A DNA stretch of 64,000 nt. It comes from Ochotona curzoniae (taxonomy: Eukaryota; Chordata; Mammalia; Lagomorpha; Ochotonidae). A program made the position numbers and the translations under genes. Location: the NCBI RefSeq assembly GCF_017591425.1, contig NW_024466218.1:16878001-16942000 (forward strand), in the 5' to 3' direction. Below, in pieces: positions 58,189-64,000 of this stretch (the first letter of the stretch is position 1; each line of letters begins with the position of its first letter). The notes beneath the pieces are model-generated. The model saw only the letters and a list, made by a program, of their open reading frames with translations, was not told where the DNA came from and made no database searches.

Positions 58189-61100
58189 GTATTTGTTGTC
58201 TGTGGCTTACTCATTTTCCCGAGCATATATTACTGCATTCAAATGATTAAGTCTAACTGAGACACATAATTATAGCCAGTACATAAAGTCAACCTGTCAT
58301 TTTGTTTTTCAATGAAAGGAGAAAGTTACACAGATGGCAGAGAAAACATTAAACAATCTAAAAATAGTGTGTGCTCCATTCCAGCAACAATTTGAAATCC
58401 TAATGACATGGCTGAAGACACAGGAAAGCCCTATCTCAGAATTATAGCATAAATAAAATGTGAGTCTCTCTATTTTAGTAGCTGAAATACACATACGTGA
58501 CCACATATTAAAGAACATCAGTTCTAAAGGTGGAAACAAGAAGTGTGGTATCATCTATAAACTACAAAATTCATTTACTCCATGATCACCTGCATAATTG
58601 TGATAATCTTCCTATTCTTTCCTACTCAACTTGCACTATCATAATCTCACCACAGCACCCACTTCCCCATATCTCAATGTTTTGTACTATCCTATCCTGT
58701 AAGCAAAAGGGTACATTTCAGATATTTGTGTAAATACACGTGGTTTCAGTCTAGTCTTTCGTGGAGATGCTGATTACTTCCATAACTCCAATGATTTCTT
58801 AAACAAACCTTAAAGTTTAGAAAAGGAAGCTCCTTCTTGGAGCCTGAAAAATATTGAATGACAGATAGTGGAAGTTAGCATATTAAAATAGGAAGAAAAT
58901 CCCCATCCCGCCCTCGTTGTCCTACAAACGAAGTTCAGCTTGCCATAGTTTAATGGTTAGGCGTGCTCATTATTAGCAAACATTAGAAACAAACCCCTCT
59001 TACCCTCAATTTAATTTCCTATGCTAAAATTTTACCACAAGCCTACCAGCTTTCTCTGTATATGTCTATCTCCTTGCTAAAATAAAAATTCTAGATTCTT
59101 AGACCTGTATATTTCTAAGGCTCTTCTCAAAGTAGGCCTACACATGATGTATTTATATATATGATGCGTGGGTTAATAAAGCAGTGAAGAAAAATCCAGG
59201 ATGATGAGCACATTGAAATTTCATTAAGAACAGGCTATGCAGAGGTAATTTCTGCTTTATCAGGTTTAATATGAGCCTGCTAAAGTAAAAAAAAAAAAAA
59301 GAATTTTTTATTTCTCCACTCTTAATTAGACCTGCAAGCAGTATAAATTATTTCTTTAAAACAGTGACAGTCCAAAGCCTCAAATGGCTATTATATTTCA
59401 GATACTTGCCTCTTACTTGATTTCCTTAAAAGTCATCAGAGAGGACAGTGTGAGCACAAAGTGCCTAAACAGAGCTAAAAATATTGTTTTACAGCTATAA
59501 GAAGCAAGCAATATCAGCATTGTTTTAAAACTTCTTGGAAATATCATCTCAGGTCTCATTTACACTTACTGCGTTAGGATTGCCTTTAACAAGATCCCTG
59601 GGTGATTCAGATATACCCTGAAGTTTGAGAAACTTATCTCATGAATATATCCTGCAAAAATGTAGAAAAATATCTCTTCCAAATTTTGTTAAGTGGTCTT
59701 GAAGGAAGTACCAGTGATATGTTTTAAAAATAACAGTGACAAAAGTGGAGCCTCTAAATGAGTCTTCAAAACCAAAATGTCAGGGTAACTCAAGCATTTT
59801 ATAATGAAGTATGCAATGCTTGAATTAATTATGATTGAAATCAATACTAAATATTTGTAGGTATCATTATGTAAAATGAAAACTTACAGCATCTAGGTTT
59901 GAAAACCAAGTAAATGACTCCTTGATGAAAAAAGCACTCGCTCCAGTGTAGATGTTGTAAGACAAATCACCTTCCTTATTCGTGTCTTTGGAAGCGCTAA
60001 TATGGAAGGGTGCCCTTATTTCCCTGAATCAATTTCAGTAACATCATGTGGGTCAGTGTGACATATTTTCTAGGTCCCTCCTGTCAACGATTTTCCATTC
60101 CCCTCCACTTCACCCCCACTCTATACTTTAACTAAGCTCCAAGCCAGGTGGCTTGATCAGTGAATTTTTCTTTTTCCTATATTAATCATGAAAGTTTATT
60201 TGAATTTTTTATTATGCTTTCAAGGAGCTTGCATTTCCTTTGTTTTACTGAGCTTAGAGTTTTTAAATGGTGGGTAATAATTTATTAGAGATCATGAAAC
60301 AACTTTCATGGGGCTAGTGCGTTCTAACCAACATCTGCATAAATGAATAGAATAGAATTAATGAAATAGATGATGATATATCTTATATAGTGGAAAGTTA
60401 CTGCTATTATTTTAGGAGATTTATTATGAGTATGTTGACAGGAAAAGCATAAAATGTATCACCTGTTTTCATCTTGCACTCTGAAAGCTGGATCCATGTA
60501 AACCACAGATACATCCATTTCTACTTTGTTGACGTTCTGTATTGTAAAACAACTACTTTAAACATTTTGTTTTTCCTTCTCATCAACAATGTGCCATGTG
60601 TAGTCTCAGTCGTATCTGATCATCTGTATCCTCTGATTACCCATTTAAATAATATGGCCTTCCCTCCTACCACAATCCATAAGCTCAGAATTGGATAACT
60701 ATTCAAGTTAGAATACATGTGATTCCATAAAAATTTTAACAATACAACCCAGCATATATGAATGCTCACTCTCTCTAAAATTTTTTTTCTAAACTAAGAA
60801 GAAAAGGAAATGTTATCATCAGAAAAGAGGGGAAACTTAACAATAGGTTTATAATATCAATAGATCCCCGCTCTATAAAGTTTTCTAAGTGACCTATTCA
60901 TGGATATTATGACAAATTTTGGTATGTCTTAATGGTCAAGTACTAATTTCATGTAAGTTATAAAAGTTTATTTGTAATAGCAATAAATGTTAGTGAGGTC
61001 TTCAGTTGAAAAACTCATTCTTAAGTATTTACTCCTTTGGGCTTTCTGGCATTTTGTTTGAGAGATTTTCCAACTCTGAAAACTGTAGATAATTGACAAT

Positions 61101-61316
61101 AAAAAAATCTAATTCTTTCCAGTGGAGGAAAAATCTCTCCTGAAAAGCTATTTTTGTGTTAATTTCAATATTCCTGAACAACAGAAACATTTTTTTCTAT
61201 TTTTTTGAATGGATCATAGTATCTCACCAGTCCCTTCATTACTGAAATCATTAATAATAATATTTATTTATAAATATTGGATGTTTAGTGTGATTGATAA
61301 AATACTTATATTCTCT
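58189..61316. other. Intergenic DNA, with possible MER5-like and SINE remnants
   Basis: No gene. 58936-59093 may be an internally deleted old C-SINE ('GTTTAATGGTTAGGCGTGCT' at the head, 'TTTCTCTGTATATGTCTATC' and AAATAAAAA at the tail). 59560-59635 ('AACAAGATCCCTGGGTGATT' then 'CAGATATACCCTGAAGTTTG') resembles the distal half of a MER5A-type element. Both are low confidence. Confidence 0.35.
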
Positions 61317-61650
61317 TTTTCCATTTTTTATTATCATTATTTTATGATACAGTTCCATTGACTCTGTGATTTTCCTTATCCCCTACCCAAATCCCCTCGC
61401 TCCCACACTGAATTTCCCTCTATTATTACAATAGTATAGTTCTTCATACACAGTCATAAGTGCATCATTGCAGGCATGGACAGTGTCAGAGAGCCCACCA
61501 TCTAATTTTCAAAATAAATTTAACATTTCCATTGGGAGTCCATCTTTGATCTGGAAGTAGAAATGCATACTGCACTGTATCCTCACATTTGGATATGATA
61601 GTCTCCATTACACAGTCACTATACAAATGTTAACAGAGAAGTCACAAAAC
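61317..61650 (-). mobile_element. LINE-1 3' UTR fragment, minus strand
   Basis: 'CCCTCTATTATTACAATAGT', 'GTCATAAGTGCATCATTGCA', 'TCCATTGGGAGTCCATCTTT' and 'AGTAGAAATGCATACTGC' are the reverse complement of blocks in the LINE 3' UTR copies at 12105 and 27690 (for example ACTATTGTAGTAAT). 5'-truncated. Confidence 0.65.
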
Positions 61651-61857
61651 ATAAATCTCTGAGGAGCAATAAGTGTTGGGTCAAGTACTAGAGTTCCTAC
61701 CTTACAGATGACTGGATTGTGTTCAGCACTTGGCATTCTCTTGGTCTAGCTAGCATTGTTGCGGACACTTTGTAATGGTGTGGGCTTTTTGTTTGCTTGT
61801 TTGTTTTTTCAGAAAATAAACATTTGTTTATTTGTTTGTTTAAATAAATGGTCTCTA

Positions 61858-62187
61858 GACCTGGAAGGATGTCTCAGTGGATAAATCTTCACCTTGTACA
61901 CACCAAGATCCCACATGGGTGCCGGTTCCCGTCCTGGCTGCTTCACTTCCCTTCCAGCTCCCTGTTTGCGGCCCGGAAAGCAGTCAAGGACGGCCCAAAG
62001 CCTTGGGACCCTGCACACGCATGGGAGACCTGGAAGAAACACCTGGCTTTGGATCAGCTCAGCTCCGGCCACTGTGGTCACTTGGGGTGTGTATCAGTGG
62101 AGGGGAAGATTTTTCTCTCTGCCTCTCCTACTCTCTGTGTATCTGACTTTCTAATAAAAATAAATATACCTTTAAAAAGTAAAACTC
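61858..62187 (+). mobile_element. C-SINE, full length with perfect 9-base target-site duplication
   Basis: All blocks present through 'TCTGACTTTCTAATAAAAAT' and the A-rich tail. TGGTCTCTA occurs immediately before (61849-61857) and after (62188-62196), a clean target-site duplication. CpGs are partly retained. The four open frames of 86-118 codons in this interval are by-products of the SINE. Confidence 0.97.
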
Positions 62188-62196
62188 TGGTCTCTA

Positions 62197-63259
62197 ACAT
62201 ATGACATTGACAGTCCTGTCAGCATACTCATGAGACCCAGAAAGGAAAGGAAGTTCGATTAATGTTAGTGATTTTTGTTTAAGCTGTACGCTGGTAAGAA
62301 ACTCGGTTAGCATTTTCATCTTGCTTTAGCATTATTTAATCTTTCTAGTCGGTCTTGTCTTCTTTCTGTTGCTACCACAGAATGGAGCCGCTCTTGTCCC
62401 CGTAGCGCAATATGCTGATCTCTCCATGAAAGGACGCTTGCCTTCCTTCTGAAATACTCCATTCTACTTGCCCCACTAGATTATAAATATCCCAATAATC
62501 TTTCTAATACAATATTCAATAAAAATAACAAGTATTGATTCATTTCAGCTACAAAACTAGCCTCAGCAACATTTTTCTCTGTTCAGATTAGCCATAAGCT
62601 TTTTTCAGACCCCTTCAGGACTGGCTTTTCCACTAACTTTGTCGCATTTCATGTGTTGTTGTGCAAGTTCGAATGTTACAAATCAATAAATTATGTCTTG
62701 TTGAGGTTCAGATACAATATTGAAGTTGCCTTTGGATCCCAACTTCTGACCCCTCCTACAAAGGTGCTGATAAATGTCTCAGACCCCACCTTCTGTGTGT
62801 ATTCTGTATGTGTATTCTTTATATATATATATATATATATATAATGTATACATATATCCTTTATACATATTATTTTTAAATTTTTAAAGTGTATGTGCAT
62901 TCTAAATCCTGAGCCTCAACTCCCTTAAAGTTTTCTTAACCCGCCTTAGTTATTTTATTCATTGCTCACAGTTTCTTAGTAAAAAGTGCTTACTTTTATT
63001 TTCTTCCATAATACTAAAAGTATATTTTTAGAATCATGGTAGACTAAAAAGTGCTAAAAGTGTCCTTGACTAATAGCACCTAAGTGTGGTAAGGAGGACA
63101 ATACAGCTGCATAGTCATACTATTCGTTTCACTTTGTCTAAGAGATCCTCTGCAGGCTGCATTAAATTGATTCTAAAGAAGTAATAACAGAGTGTAATGA
63201 AAAAATTAAAGAACCTTTAACAGGAAAATTAGGTTTCTGAGTTGAGCTTGACAAATTGG
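62197..63259. other. Intergenic DNA with an (AT)n microsatellite
   Basis: No gene. An (AT)n run of about 23 bases lies at 62821-62843, followed by further TATA/CATA steps to about 62870. Confidence 0.55.
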
Positions 63260-63577
63260 TGGGGTTGGCACTGTGTCACAGCATGTTAAACCACTGTCTA
63301 CTGTTCTAACATCTCATATGCGTACCACTTCAAGTCCCAGCTTCTCCAGTTCCCTGCTAGTACACCTGTAAAAGCAGCAGAGGATGACCCGAGTGCCTGG
63401 GCCCTGAAATGGCATTGTAGAACTGAACGAACCCTGGCTCCTGGCCTTAGCTAGGTCCAGCCCCAGTCACCCCAGCCCTTTGGAAAGTGACCCCGCAAAT
63501 GGAAGACCTCTTTCCTTCACTTTATCTTCTCTCCCTCTCAAACTCTGCTTTCAAATAAAATAAATGTTTTTAAAAAG
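63260..63577 (+). mobile_element. C-SINE, full length, diverged
   Basis: 'GGTTGGCACTGTGTCACAGC', 'AAAAGCAGCAGAGGATGACC', 'CCTTTGGAAAGTGACCCCGC' and 'CTGCTTTCAAATAAAATAAA' form the ordered SINE blocks. Confidence 0.85.
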
Positions 63578-63796
63578 GAAAAAATTAAGATTTCATAAAA
63601 TTGGAAAGCAGGTGGCAAGCATGCTGGAGTTGGAAATATAAGCATGCATATATGCTGTGAAATAGACATCTTTGGGAAAACCCAGCAAGTTAAATGTAAA
63701 CAGGGCATAGAGTCAGAGAGAGAAGACAATTAGGAAGATAGATGGAAAAGCGAGGCAGATCTTGGAAGTTTGATTAAATTAATTACTTTTTAGAAA

Positions 63797-64000
63797 ATAG
63801 TTATTATTTGAATAGAAGATTTATTTGGGGTAGAGGGAGAGAGAAAGAGAGAAAGAGAGCGATTACTTCTATTTGCTGATTAATTCCCTAATTGGCTACA
63901 ATGGCTGGGTTGGCCCAGGTTGAAGCCAGAGGCTGGAAGCCCATTCAGGTTTCTTTCAAGTCGGAGGCAGATGCCAAAGCATTTGACTCTCTTCCACTGA
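63797..64000 (-). mobile_element. C-SINE, minus strand, cut by the window edge
   Basis: It starts at the T-rich tail side, then a GAGA-rich run (63830-63862), 'AATTCCCTAATTGGCTACAA' then 'TGGCTGGG', and 'GAAGCCAGAGGCTGGAAGCC'. Its head lies beyond the right edge. Confidence 0.75.

Noticed and set aside
61848..62204. Four overlapping open frames of 86-118 codons on both strands
   Set aside because: They lie in a full-length C-SINE. The same peptides recur in frames at 14768-15124, 52361-52708 and 55668-55904, because the SINE itself is stop-poor.

Overview
This window is mammalian nuclear DNA: AT-rich, intron-bearing and full of retroposons. It was read by eye only. The repeats point to a lagomorph. 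About thirty copies or fragments of one tRNA-derived SINE (the lagomorph C-SINE family) are present. Several have a head of the form 'GTGGCCTAGCAGCTAAAGTCCTCACCTTGAA', followed by a 'GATCCCATATGGG' block and a 'TATCTGACTTCC...AATAAA' tail. I associate that head with pika (Ochotona) rather than rabbit. The LINE-1 3' UTRs also look lagomorph. Ochotona is an inference from memory; no search was run.

The only protein-coding gene I can support is SYT4 (synaptotagmin 4), on the minus strand at the left edge. Coding exon 1 is 3876-3909 and coding exon 2 is 223-1028. They join in frame to give residues 1-280: the transmembrane segment, the linker and the whole C2A domain. The exons for C2B and the 3' UTR lie beyond position 1. 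The 5' UTR and promoter region lies at about 3910-4290. It is modestly CpG-rich, has no upstream AUG on the mRNA strand, and carries a near-consensus RE1/NRSF silencer 14 bases before the start codon.

The remaining ~59 kb (4.3-64 kb) is the 5' flank of SYT4. In human, SYT4 is followed on this side by a long gene-poor interval before SETBP1. I found no second protein-coding gene. The flank contains: (i) ordinary AT-rich DNA; (ii) C-SINEs scattered throughout, with clusters at 13.6-15.1, 43.3-44.6, 49.1-51.6 and 55.6-56.3 kb; (iii) old, rearranged LINE-1 pieces at 9.1-13.3, 26.8-28.0, 39.0-41.3 and 61.3-61.7 kb; (iv) a few ancient MIR and MER5-like copies; (v) microsatellites; and (vi) two stretches bounded by splice or poly(A)-like signals (18371-18441 and 35277-~35585) that could be non-coding RNA exons.

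The points most worth checking are the RE1 and paired TGACGC elements at the SYT4 promoter, the micro-exon-like unit at 18.4 kb, the RFX X-box-like palindrome at 6.2 kb, the inverted and nested LINE block at 10-13.3 kb, and a self-complementary Z-DNA-type tract at 29.0 kb. I saw no CRISPR array, no structural RNA gene, no intact mobile element and no novel multi-gene system.
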